A stretch of 64,000 nt of DNA from Acidobacteriota bacterium (GTDB lineage: Bacteria > Acidobacteriota > Blastocatellia > Pyrinomonadales > Pyrinomonadaceae): contig JADJOS010000001.1 in the NCBI GenBank assembly GCA_016713675.1, forward strand, positions 372,001 to 436,000, in the 5' to 3' direction. The notes beneath the pieces are model-generated. The model was not told the DNA's origin. It saw only the letters and a list, made by a program, of their open reading frames with translations, and did not search any database. The translations under genes were made by a program, and so were the position numbers. Position 1 is the stretch's first letter. The number at the start of each line of letters is the position of its first letter. This document shows, piece by piece, positions 44,001 through 53,000 of the stretch.

Positions 44001-44403
44001 CGCAAACACGTTCTCCAACCGCGTTGCCGTACCCAATGTTACAGCCTATTCCGATTGGACGCTTGCCGATTTTGGCCCTACAGCTGCAAGTGTATCCATC
44101 AGCGGACGCGTGGTGACGGCTAATGGAAATGGGATAAACAAGGCGATCGTGACTCTCACGAACCAAGGCGGCGATGTTCGGAGAGTGATCACCAATTCCT
44201 TTGGTTACTATCGCTTTGACGCAGTCGAAGCAGGGCAGACCTATGTCTTGTCAGTCGGCAGTAAACGATATTCCTTCGTCAACCCGACGTTGGTTGTTTC
44301 GCCAACCGACGATGCGACCGATATCGATTTCATGGCGGAACAGGCGCCATATGTCGGTCCTTCCATTGACCGGAGCAGAACTACTTTTAGGCTTCGAAAA
44401 TGA
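41038..44403 (+). CDS. Large exported beta-propeller protein with carboxypeptidase-regulatory C-terminal domain
   Basis: A 1121-residue surface or secreted protein. The start is uncertain (GTG 41038, ATG 41068 or 41074); a hydrophobic signal-like segment (SLSLFVAHVFFTAGF) follows. About 13 repeats carry a YVGGxF core, such as LYVGGYFNQT, LYVGGSFAES, IYAGGYFTAT and VYFGGRFHGA. They are often preceded by LNRIARYD and WSPLAN, which fits delta-60-type propeller blades. After about residue 790 comes a repetitive passenger-like region (LNINGGTLNIATGRTLTVNG). The C-terminal domain (SISGRVVTANGNGINKA...) closely resembles the one at the right edge of the window. The ligand is unknown. Confidence 0.85.
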   Translation: MKKIKLTEDKMIMMERSWIATTSSLRSYWSLSLFVAHVFFTAGFGFECGTLTYIPPEVDAELDPRFYQTGLSGGSSYAPLKVYATAVDPRTGNVFIGGQFFSVDNVQAQNIAFFDKDQNRWFSLSGGGLTEGSNQKGSYVKALAIHGSYLYVGGYFNQTENGVTTGLNRIARYNFGSGTVDEVENGTWTPFANGGLDGDVNAFHVSGTDLYVGGSFAESHDGNIPNLNNIAVYANHTVCTVGCWAALAGNGLNGAVNAMDSWGGGFYAGGEFTAPVLNPAMPLNRIARYSNGAWQIPPNFGLNGNVYSVKTTNDYIYVGGSFTGTVSPFVPLSRVGYYDESYTDSWQALDSGLNGTVKTISLGGPGVIVGGDFLQTADGLTELKSIACYCSGDWEAFPYDGLNGAVNAISRYYNIETDADLLYVGGTFTDTTADSPNPSFGVTSYSLNLNMIASDAKLGSTYSHLPMGLNNGKALNEQITALAADPAGNIYAGGYFTATADGATPNLNRIARYDPAMNTWSALANIGLNGTVTGLAISGNNLYVGGAFTATADGMVTGLNRIARYDLTTNTWFPLTNGGLNNEVASLVISGGNLYAGGSFIRTFDGTVLNLNRIARYNLTTNIWSPVAFNGVNDAVFTLAVSGDNLYAGGFFTSTFSFSNINLNFIARYNTVTNTWSPLANLGLSDYAEALAVTGNFMYVQGNFIVTGDGTKQLNGLARYDLQNNIWVTITGASDERSAARDTLATVQTGNEVYFGGRFHGAGDGVAHFFTRLYLQRWNVPAPTSDWFDINNWSTGAVPASNSSAVIPNGAGIINIATADVVMNDLNINGGTLNIATGRTLTVNGILNLKGGTITGDGTVVIANCQPDGIMGGDATAYIRTALVRCVNNTGTFTFPAGTKSGYAPVFLKNITGTGNILVRANQGPYSGPVMYLPTDRLRRWWQIENPGGGVTNSEVIFNYLQSDIVGNEASYRAYRISGGSASVFSTTANTFSNRVAVPNVTAYSDWTLADFGPTAASVSISGRVVTANGNGINKAIVTLTNQGGDVRRVITNSFGYYRFDAVEAGQTYVLSVGSKRYSFVNPTLVVSPTDDATDIDFMAEQAPYVGPSIDRSRTTFRLRK

Positions 44404-45203
44404 GGGCTACTTCTTTGTCTTTTCGATTTCTCTGATGAGCTTTGAGCGCGGTTGCGGGCCATTAGGGGCATGCGTTCGTCAGTTGAGAGTTTGGTCAAGA
44501 TCGGTATTAGGTGCGGCGGATCGGGTATCTCATTACGATTGACATAGATCGTGATCGCATCCATCAGGCTTGGCGTTTGGAGCGGCTGCATATCTGCGGC
44601 GAGGTTGATCTCAAATCGCCATATGTATTCTTGGCCGATGCCGCGATAGGTATCCATCAGTACCTTCGCGTCCGTGTTTGTCGTCCAGTTGTATTTCGCA
44701 GTTCGCGACTTGCTGTCCTTCTTGACGGTTATCGCGATATTTCCCATGTGCGGATAGTCTTTTTCGTACTGATAGCTCTCCGTCGACTCAAGAAAATTGA
44801 GATTCGCGAACGCCGTTCTAAGCTTTTCCATCGTTCCGAGAGAAAGCTCGATCGGGTCGGTGACCATTTCGTCGAATTCCTGCCGTTGAAATGTGATTTT
44901 GCCTTTTCCTGTTTCGTCATGCTCGATCCATATCTTACCGATAAGAAATCCGGGGCGTGAAAATTCGTAAAAGTAAACCGGTGTAAACGCGGGGATCTTG
45001 GGCGTTTGATCGACTTCGGTCGGGCGTTCATTTTTCTTTTGAGTCTTTGAGGGCGTCGGTGTCGGTGTCGGTTGGGGCTGTCCAACTACGGGCTGCGCGA
45101 CGGGTTTCTTAATTACCGGCTTCGGCTTTGTCTGAGCAATAACGGCTGACGCGGCCAACGCGGTCATTACGAAGGGAATGAGTTTTCTCCAAAATTGCAC
45201 CAT
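44241..45203 (-). CDS. Exported protein of unknown function; likely frameshift at its 3' end
   Basis: As read, a 320-residue protein whose last 55 residues are antisense to the propeller gene. Adding one base to the TTT run at 44441-44443 changes the ending to RAQKLIREIEKTKK followed by TAG at 44407-44409. That is a natural helical C-terminus and leaves the two convergent genes 3 bp apart. The probable true gene is therefore 44407-45203 (about 265 residues). It has a signal peptide (MVQFWRKLIPFVMTALAASAVIAQ in two parts), a Pro/Thr-rich linker (QPQPTPTPTPSK), and a beta-rich domain with KITFQRQEFDEMVTDPIELS and YNWTTNTDAKVLMDTY. No family was recognised. Confidence 0.6.
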   Translation of the reverse strand: MVQFWRKLIPFVMTALAASAVIAQTKPKPVIKKPVAQPVVGQPQPTPTPTPSKTQKKNERPTEVDQTPKIPAFTPVYFYEFSRPGFLIGKIWIEHDETGKGKITFQRQEFDEMVTDPIELSLGTMEKLRTAFANLNFLESTESYQYEKDYPHMGNIAITVKKDSKSRTAKYNWTTNTDAKVLMDTYRGIGQEYIWRFEINLAADMQPLQTPSLMDAITIYVNRNEIPDPPHLIPILTKLSTDERMPLMARNRAQSSSEKSKRQRSSPHFRSLKVVLLRSMEGPTYGACSAMKSISVASSVGETTNVGLTKEYRLLPTDKT

Positions 45204-45280
45204 AGACCGATCGCGCTATTATCAGATGGACGGCTGTTTGATGACAAATTGGTATCTTAGGTTTGTTCCGCGTGAAACGC

Positions 45281-45304
45281 TTTTGTGTGTGGTGGAACGG
45301 AACA
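45281..45304. repeat. 24-bp intergenic repeat, copy 1
   Basis: This 24-bp block (beginning TTTTGTGTGTGG, ending GGAACGGAACA) occurs again in reverse orientation at 54103-54126 with one mismatch. Here it lies between the start of the exported protein gene at 45203 and the 3' end of smc. It is flanked by a TTTGTTCCG/CGGAACA inverted pair, so it can form a stem-loop. Confidence 0.6.
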
Positions 45305-45312
45305 GAAGTCCG

Positions 45313-48300
45313 CTATTCGAATTTGACGGAAACGACCTTTGAAACGCCTGCTTCTTGCATCGTTACCCCGTAAAGCGCTCTTGCGGCTTCCATGGTTCGT
45401 TTGTTGTGGGTGATGACGATGAACTGTGTCTTTTCAGACATATCGGCGATCTTGTTGACGAAACGTCCGACGTTAGCGTCATCGAGCGGCGCGTCAACCT
45501 CGTCGAGCAGACAGAACGGTGACGGACGATATTTGAATATCGACATCACGAGTGCGATCGCCGTCATTGCCTTTTCGCCGCCTGAGAGCAGCATGATGTT
45601 CTGCAGGCGTTTGCCCGGCGGTTGAGCGACGACTTCGATTCCGGCTTCGAGTATGTCGTCGGATTCAAGCAATGTCATCTCGCCGCGGCCGCCGCCGAAC
45701 AGCTCGTGGAAGAACTCGATAAAATTCGAGTTTATCGAATCGAACGCCGTCCGGAACCGTTCCCGCGAACGCTGTTTGATCTCTCGCAAGGCTTCTTCGG
45801 TCGCGGCAATACTGTCGACAATGTCCTGCCGCTGTGTCGTCAGGAACAGCAGCCGCTCTTCCGATTCGCCGAGTTCCTCGAGGGCGAGCATGTTGATCGC
45901 ACCAAAATTTTCGAGCCGCTGACGAAGATCGTCTGCCTCGCGGCGGGCGGACTCGAGTTCCAGATCTTCATCGATCACCGTCTGTTCGACGAGCTCAGAA
46001 AGTGCAATGTTTAGCTCTTGCTGGCAATGTTCGGCAGTGTTGCGGAGCTGCGTTACTGCCTCAGCTTGGCGGATCTCGATCTCGGCTCTTTCGTTTCGAG
46101 CATCGCCCAACCGACGGTTGATCTCGGCAAGTTGCTCGCTCATCGCATCGGAATTGGCCCGAGCGGCCGCAAGCGCGTTGATCGCGCCCGAAAGCTCCGA
46201 ATTCTCGCGTACGATCTCGTCGTCGGCATTAGCAATGCGATCAGTGATCTCGGTGATCGAAGAATGCAGAGCTTTGATCTTGGAATCAGCCTCTGAGATC
46301 TCAAGATTTTGGAGTGCAAGCCTCGATTCGATCTCTTTGCCTTCGTTCTCGACACGGCGAAGGGCCGATTGAACAGAACGTCGACGCTCTCCTGATGTCG
46401 CAGCGACCATACGCTTTTCGTTGAGCACCGCACTAGACGCGTCGAGAATGACGCGTGCCTCCGTGAGCTGTCTGGCGATTCGTTCGAGAGCCGAGGTCGA
46501 CTCGGCACGTGCTTGGTCAGCAGCTATCTTGTTTGCCAACGCATCATCTCGTTTTTGGCGGAGCTCGGTGATCTCCGAGACCGTCTGGCCTGACTCATCC
46601 GCGACGACCTTGCGATGGCGTTCGGCACGTTCGATCTCTTCGCGGGCCGTACGGACCTGGATCTGCAAGCCGTGAACGCCGCGATCGACCTTGATGATCA
46701 GTGACTGCAGATCGACCATCTTGCTCTCGTTGTCAGCGAGTATTCGTCGTGCCTTTTCGGCCGCTGTCCGGGCCGTTTCGATCTCGGAAGCGAGGCGTTT
46801 GGTCGTTTTTTCGAGGCCGCTGAGTTCACGTTTGAAGGCGAGCAGCGATTCGTTCTTGCCGTCCAAACGCTGTTTTCCGCCGACGAACAATCGGCCGCCC
46901 AGCAGCAGATCTCCGTCGTGATTGATCAGCACATCTCCGGCACCTGAAATTTCAAGATCATCGACCAACCGCGCCGACATCTCTCGTGGAAAGACGTCGC
47001 GAAGCAATGCTGCGATCTCAGATGAAACCCCGAGACTGTCGCCGATCGTATCGCCGCTGCTTGAGGTCGCCGTCCTCGTTTCACCTCCGCTCGGCAAGAT
47101 CAGCATCGCCGTCCGGCCGATGTTATTCGCCTTGAGCCACTCTGAGACACGTTTTGCATCGGCGAGCGATTCGACCAAAACTGCCTGAAGATAATCACCA
47201 AATAGCGTCTCAACGGCTGTCTCGGCATTTTCGTTGACGTTTAGTTTATCAGCGAGTACGCCGGCGAGTCTTACGCCGATCGATCCCTGTTCGGCAAACA
47301 GTTTTTGCACCTGAGGCGTGTAAACAGCACGGCTATCCTCGAGTTCAAGCAAGGTAGCGAGCCGATGGCGTTTTGCGGAATGTTCCTCGTTGAGCGACTC
47401 AAGTCCGGCCTCTTTTGAACGAAGTGCATCGAGAGAGGCGTTCGTAACAGCCATCAGCTCGTCTTTTTCAGCATTTAGCTCGTTGAGTTTTTTCTCTTCG
47501 GCGGCTAGTGTCCGCGCGAGTTCGGCCGCTTGCTTTTCGTGCTCCGCAAAATTTTGTTCCGCCCGCTTTGCTTCTGATTCAAGGCCCGACGCACGCTGCG
47601 ATAGACGGTCGAGATTGATCTCAAGCTGGCGGCCGATCTCATCAAACCTTTCGGCGGCAGACGTGTGTTGGATCAGTTCAGCACGAACAAGTTCCATCGC
47701 GGATTCGACCGCTCGAAGCGACTCGAATTCATGCGAATGGATAGCCTCCGCCTCATTAAGAGCGGCGTCGGCGAGGTTGAATTCGACGGATTCCTTTTGT
47801 TCTTCTTCCTGCAGGCGTTCGAGCTCGGTCGCAAGCAACCCGAGCCGCTGTTCGCTGGCAGCGATCTCGCCTCGCAGAACCTCCATTCGGTTGTTCAGAT
47901 TGACTACCTGCTCGCTCTTGTAGATGTGCTCACGCTCAGCGCGATCGCGTTCGAGCGCATTTACCGAGTGGATCTTCCGCAATTCGGCCAGGCTTTCTTC
48001 GGCTTTTCGAGCGGTCACTGTCGAATCACGAGAGGCCTCTTCCTTAACGGCGAGTTCAGCGTGAAGTCCGGCCTCGGCCTCGGCAGCTTTCGCGAGATCG
48101 ATCTCAAGCCGGGCGGAAAGTTCGGTCAGGTGTTTACCTTCGGCGGCAAAAAGCTGCCGCAAAAGGACACGGAATTCTTCTTGGAGTATTTTGAATCTTC
48201 GCGTCTTGGCGGCCTGGCGGCGAAGCGAATTGACCTGTTTATCGATCTCGGAAACAATATCCGAAATTCGGCCGAGATTTGTCTTTGCACTCTCGAGTCG

Positions 48301-49116
48301 CGATTCAGCGGCACGCTGGCGGGTACGGAACTTCGAAATCCCTGCCGCTTCTTCGATCAGATTACGGCGATCGGCAGGCTTTGACGACAGGATCTGGCCG
48401 ATACGGCCCTGTTCGATGATCGCGTAATGCGAACCGGAAAGGCCGGTACCGGCAAACAGATCCGAGATATCGCGTAGACGGCAATTTTTGCCGTTTAGCT
48501 GATATTCGCTCTCGCCCGACATATATAAACGGCGAGTGACTGAAACGGCCTCGCCCGGGGCAAAGTCAAGTGCGAATGATCGTGGACGCCAATGGCGTTT
48601 TGTCTTGATTTTTTTCTCAATGGTCTGGATCGAACCGACCTGAGCCGCCATGACCGACTCTACTTCAAACTCCGACTCATGATGGCCATAGCCATTGGAT
48701 TCGAGATCAACGACGGCCTCGATCACCTCAGTTTCCAGATCAGGATCGACACCTTCGATCTCGTCCATATCGACGGCCATTTCGTCGATACCGCCGAGAG
48801 CTTCGTCTATGCCTTCGAGTTCATTTTCGTCTCCAAGATCGACCGAATCGTCGCGGACAAGGTGGAGGACGACCTCGGCCATTCCTCCGGGTTTACGGTT
48901 CTTGGTGCCGGCAAATACAACGTCCTTCATCTCGCCGCCGCGAAGCGATTTCGCTCGCTGTTCACCCAACACCCACGAGATCGCATCAGACACGTTCGAC
49001 TTGCCGCAACCATTCGGACCGACGACGGCGGTGATGCCATTTCCGGTAAATACTATTTCGGTGTAGTCCGCGAAAGACTTGAATCCGGTTATTTCGAGGC
49101 GCTGAAGCTTAAACAT
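45313..49116 (-). CDS. smc: Chromosome segregation protein SMC with an acidic insertion
   Basis: A 1267-residue condensin ATPase that organises and segregates the chromosome. Walker A is GPNGCGKSN (33-41). After a first coiled coil the hinge shows GSIGVRLAGVLADKLN and FGDYLQAVLVESL. The C-terminal head has the signature LLSGGEKAMTAIAL and Walker B PFCLLDEVDAPLDD. The protein is longer than usual because about 95 residues (roughly 89-185, DNA 48556-48852) are inserted in the N-terminal head before VSVTRRLYMSGESEYQLNG. The first 65 of these carry about 26 Asp/Glu, and no Lys/Arg occurs from residue 89 to 167, where a basic patch (KKIKTKRHWRPR) follows. scpA and scpB are not in this window. Confidence 0.95.
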   Translation of the reverse strand: MFKLQRLEITGFKSFADYTEIVFTGNGITAVVGPNGCGKSNVSDAISWVLGEQRAKSLRGGEMKDVVFAGTKNRKPGGMAEVVLHLVRDDSVDLGDENELEGIDEALGGIDEMAVDMDEIEGVDPDLETEVIEAVVDLESNGYGHHESEFEVESVMAAQVGSIQTIEKKIKTKRHWRPRSFALDFAPGEAVSVTRRLYMSGESEYQLNGKNCRLRDISDLFAGTGLSGSHYAIIEQGRIGQILSSKPADRRNLIEEAAGISKFRTRQRAAESRLESAKTNLGRISDIVSEIDKQVNSLRRQAAKTRRFKILQEEFRVLLRQLFAAEGKHLTELSARLEIDLAKAAEAEAGLHAELAVKEEASRDSTVTARKAEESLAELRKIHSVNALERDRAEREHIYKSEQVVNLNNRMEVLRGEIAASEQRLGLLATELERLQEEEQKESVEFNLADAALNEAEAIHSHEFESLRAVESAMELVRAELIQHTSAAERFDEIGRQLEINLDRLSQRASGLESEAKRAEQNFAEHEKQAAELARTLAAEEKKLNELNAEKDELMAVTNASLDALRSKEAGLESLNEEHSAKRHRLATLLELEDSRAVYTPQVQKLFAEQGSIGVRLAGVLADKLNVNENAETAVETLFGDYLQAVLVESLADAKRVSEWLKANNIGRTAMLILPSGGETRTATSSSGDTIGDSLGVSSEIAALLRDVFPREMSARLVDDLEISGAGDVLINHDGDLLLGGRLFVGGKQRLDGKNESLLAFKRELSGLEKTTKRLASEIETARTAAEKARRILADNESKMVDLQSLIIKVDRGVHGLQIQVRTAREEIERAERHRKVVADESGQTVSEITELRQKRDDALANKIAADQARAESTSALERIARQLTEARVILDASSAVLNEKRMVAATSGERRRSVQSALRRVENEGKEIESRLALQNLEISEADSKIKALHSSITEITDRIANADDEIVRENSELSGAINALAAARANSDAMSEQLAEINRRLGDARNERAEIEIRQAEAVTQLRNTAEHCQQELNIALSELVEQTVIDEDLELESARREADDLRQRLENFGAINMLALEELGESEERLLFLTTQRQDIVDSIAATEEALREIKQRSRERFRTAFDSINSNFIEFFHELFGGGRGEMTLLESDDILEAGIEVVAQPPGKRLQNIMLLSGGEKAMTAIALVMSIFKYRPSPFCLLDEVDAPLDDANVGRFVNKIADMSEKTQFIVITHNKRTMEAARALYGVTMQEAGVSKVVSVKFE

Positions 49117-49178
49117 CCTATAGTGCTCTTCGAATGAAGGAACACTATATTTTGCGGTAAATGAACGTTGAAGTCAAC

Positions 49179-49949
49179 CTAAATCATCTCATCGCCGACG
49201 TTTCTAAGACCTTGCTTTTCGGCTCGCTCATTATCCAGTTCAGTAAGGCAATCCAGAAGAAAATTCGTATTGCTGGTGACATTGATAACGACGGGAAATT
49301 CGTTGTCCGAAGTGGAAAATTCAAATGTACCGCCACTGATCTCGATGATCTCGCGAAACGCCGTAACACCATTGCGCCCGTTACATTCAGCATCGACGAT
49401 CTTGCCTTCGTTAAACGCAACGTTGGCCAGATGCATATCGGATTTGATCACAAGTAGCCCGGTCATCTTGGAATTCTCGATGACCTGTACCGCGTCGAAA
49501 ACATTAACGTAGGCTAGGTTTCCGGCGAATGTAACGTCGGTGCGGACCTGTTGCGATGTTTTTTCGCGACCGACAGCAAAATCGGGCCTGCGGGCTCGGC
49601 GAATCGCCTCGAGCCCCGGTGCCACCGATATTCGAGGGTCAAGCAGCTTTGCTTCCTGCAAACGGTCGTACGCGACGTCAAATGCCTCGCGGCCTATATA
49701 CAGACTCACCAATGCAAGACACTGCCGGGCTGCCTCGTTGAGATTCTTCTGACGGACACAGATATCCCTCATCTTCTCACGGAGTGAGATGGAGCGAGGG
49801 CTTCGGTCGATAGCGTCACGAAGCAAAGCAAACGCCTTTTCCGGCGAACTGTATTTTACAAACAACTCGGCGTCGAGCAGCACCGATTCGATCGATGTCT
49901 CGGTGAACGGCAACCGCGGCTCAGTCAAAACCTGATTCATATTGGTCAT
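49179..49949 (-). CDS. DUF4388 domain protein with TPR-like N-terminus
   Basis: A 256-residue cytoplasmic protein. ATG 49949 is preferred over TTG 49970; ATG 49940 is also possible. The N-terminal half is helical and TPR-like (AELFVKYSSPEKAFALLRDAIDRSPRS, NEAARQCLALVSLYIGREAFDVAYDRLQEAKLLDP). The C-terminal half fits DUF4388 (PATAN-type): VFDAVQVIENSKMTGLLVIKSDMHLANVAFNEGKIVDAECNGRNGVTAFREII. Such domains act in signalling systems around two-component and GTPase proteins. It precedes smc on the same strand with a 62-bp gap. Confidence 0.82.
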   Translation of the reverse strand: MTNMNQVLTEPRLPFTETSIESVLLDAELFVKYSSPEKAFALLRDAIDRSPRSISLREKMRDICVRQKNLNEAARQCLALVSLYIGREAFDVAYDRLQEAKLLDPRISVAPGLEAIRRARRPDFAVGREKTSQQVRTDVTFAGNLAYVNVFDAVQVIENSKMTGLLVIKSDMHLANVAFNEGKIVDAECNGRNGVTAFREIIEISGGTFEFSTSDNEFPVVINVTSNTNFLLDCLTELDNERAEKQGLRNVGDEMI

Positions 49950-50019
49950 GTGAACAAAGATGTTCAACAATCCAATTTACCACGTTTACACCTGCTAAGT
50001 CATCATCTTTGTTCCCAAC

Positions 50020-50049
50020 AAAAAAAGGCCGCCTCCAGGAGAAGCGGCC
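50020..50049 (-). terminator. Rho-independent terminator of the TonB-dependent receptor gene
   Basis: On the minus strand GGCCGC (50044-50049) pairs with GCGGCC (50027-50032) and is followed by seven T (read from the A run at 50020-50026). It lies 24-50 bp after the receptor stop codon. It has the stem, loop and T tract of a classic intrinsic terminator. Confidence 0.85.
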
Positions 50050-50072
50050 AAGTGACTCAACTTGAAATGCAA

Positions 50073-53000
50073 CTAGAAATCGAATCGAACTCCAAGCCGT
50101 ATCGTCCGTTGGCGATAGGTTCGGGTCGGAACGAGGAAATTCTGTCGCGCAAGAAGTTGGGTGGCTGTCGGTGCCGTACCATCGCTTCGCAAAGCGGCGA
50201 AATCGATGAACTCGGAGCCAAAGCTAAAGACCGAAGAATTGAATAGATTATTGATCTCAATGACTGGCCTCAACCTGAATCGCTTTTCAAATTTGAATTC
50301 GCGTGTAACGTTGATATCAAAAGTGAAGAGGCTCGGACCGGTACCGGCATTCCTCATCAAATTTCCGCTTCGGGCACCGATCGGCTGAAGTGAGAACTGT
50401 GCGATCAATGCGTCAGGGATCGGAGATCCGGGTTCACGATAGACAATGTCCTTGATGTTCCCGCTGAAATTCAAACGGTCGGTCCCAAGATCGTCCAGAT
50501 TGCGGTCAGATCCGCCTGCCCCGAGATTGAATCGACCCGGGCTCCCCCAACGAAGTAGCGGTGAGAAGCGCAACCGGCCAAACCATTGCGGTGTCTGAAT
50601 CGTGCCTGAAACGGCAAGCCGATGCCTGCGATCCTGTAGGTTCGGGGCCCATTCACGGCTAAAATCGCCGTTGACTTCGGCATTTGAAGTATTATTCAGG
50701 CCATCGTCCTTTGTGCTCGACAGCGTATATGCCATTCGGATCGAACCGGCAAATCCGCCTCCAAGCTGCCGGTAACGGCTGCGCAATTCCAAGATCAACC
50801 CTTGATACAAGGAATTTCCGCGTGAACCGATAAGCGACGTTTCCTCGACCGTTTGGTCAGGGCGAAAACGTGAGATCGCGGCAAGAGCGATGCCGATCGG
50901 AGCTCCGGTCGAATTGTTGTTCTGTCCGACCACGGCCACGGCAGGAGAGGTCGATGAACTGTTGAGCGTGTTCAGATTGACAAAGCAATTTGCCGTGGTG
51001 GTGCCGCAAGCCGTGGCTCCGCCCGCTGTAGTTGCAAGTCCGCTGCCGTCGCCGGTGCTGCCAAGATAAAATGTATAGCGCCGCGTCGGGGAAAGATCGA
51101 ACGGATTCGCCACCAAATAAGCTGTCCAGTCGGCAAATCCGGCCGGTAGCCGCGGAGCGTTCGAATTGTAGTCGCGCCAGAGATGGACCGTTTTATTCCA
51201 CGTATAATTGGCTTCAAAAACCCAGCCCTTAAGGAGTTCTCGTTCGAAACCAATGTTGAATTGATAGCTTTCAGGTATTTTCAGGTCGGCTTCGACGGTA
51301 CGAAGGGGATTTCCGGCAGTTGAAAGATTGCCGACCGAAAAACCAGTGTTTGAATTACACGGAAGTGTTGTTGTTATTGTCGCACATGCTGCCACGACCA
51401 ATGCCCTTAGATCTGCTACCGAAGCGTAGCTATTGGGGAAACCGGCCGATATAGCATTCAGGATGGGGATACGACGAACATCGGTCGCTCCGGTTCCAAT
51501 AAAGTTCGAATCGAAATCGACCTGAGTTCCTCCGCCGTTTTGAATTGAATCGCCGACGGTGCGGAGCAGGACTCGGTTGTAGAAAATACCGGTTCCGAAA
51601 CGAATGGCCCCTTTTCCGGATTTGAACGGGTCCCAAGCGATCCCGAAACGCGGGCCGAAATTGTTATTGTCAGAGACGGCAGTTTCACGTTCATAACGCA
51701 ACCCAGCACTGATGGTAACGTTTGAGGTCGGCTTGAATTCATCGTTGAAGAAAACCCCGTAGTACGTGTTTTCGACATCCTGACCGGTGCCAAATCTTTG
51801 TCGGAATCGAGTAACTTGGTTGTTCGAATACTGGAGAACGCTGCCAAAATTGAATGTTCCCGTCGCATCACCCAGCCCCAAAACCTTCGAAACGACATTC
51901 TGGATGTCCGCTCCGGCTTTGAATGTGTGATTTCGCCACATGTATGTAAGCGAATCCTGGATCTGGAAACGAGTTTCATTTCGCGAATCAGAGAAATTCG
52001 AGGAGGTGCTGGTGGTCGAGTTGCCGGCAATGAGCGTCTGAACGCCGTTTGTCACCGGATTTCGGAATCCAACGAGAACGACCGGATCAAGCGGGTTAGC
52101 CGTTTGGAAACTAGGTTTGAACTGCGACCATTGGGCACGGATCTGATTGACCGCAACAGCACCAAATACCTGATTGTCGGTAATATTATATGCGATCGTG
52201 TTGTTGTTCTTTTCCTGAAATGCGTCTTCGAGACGGGTTGTCGACGAACCGTTCGTGCGGCGATTGCTGCGATCAGCAAATTGGATCCCAAACGTAAGGT
52301 CGTTGCCCTTAAAGAGCCGATGGTCGATCCTCGCCGACCAAACGTGATTGGTGCTGGGTGTGGAATACAATACGGAATAAGGCGAAATGAAGCCCGCCGT
52401 TAACGGACAATTGGCGGGGTTCGCATTATCGCAAAATTGCTGTGAACCCGTCGGTGTCGGCAGCGTATATCGCGGGTTTGGAACAACCGGAATATACGTG
52501 TCGATCAGCGTCGTATCCTCTAATTTATTGTATTCGTAGGTCGATGCAAAAAACGTGCGGTTCTTGCCATCATAGATGTAAGGGATCTTGACCGGGCCGC
52601 TGAGCGAAAATCCGGGATTCCACTCACGAAGATCCGGCCGTGGAATGGCTCGGCTGTTGTTGTACCAACTGTTTGCGTTGAGCGAATCATCGCGAAAGAA
52701 CATAAACGCACGTCCGCGGAAATTGTTGCCGCCGGCTCGTGTCCTGATATTGACACGGCCGCCTGACGCACGTCCGTACTCTGATGAAAACTGATTAGCG
52801 ATCACCTGCACCTCAGCTATCGCCTCAAGAGAAGGCTGGAAACGGTCGCGTGACGATCGGTCATCATTGTTGTCAAGGCCGTCGATCGTGATGTTGTTTG
52901 AATAGGCCGTACCACCTGAGATCGAGAAATTACCTTGTTCGAGCGGTGCGGAACTCGGATTTGCATTGCGATCCTCAGCAAGGCCGCTTGTCGACAACTG

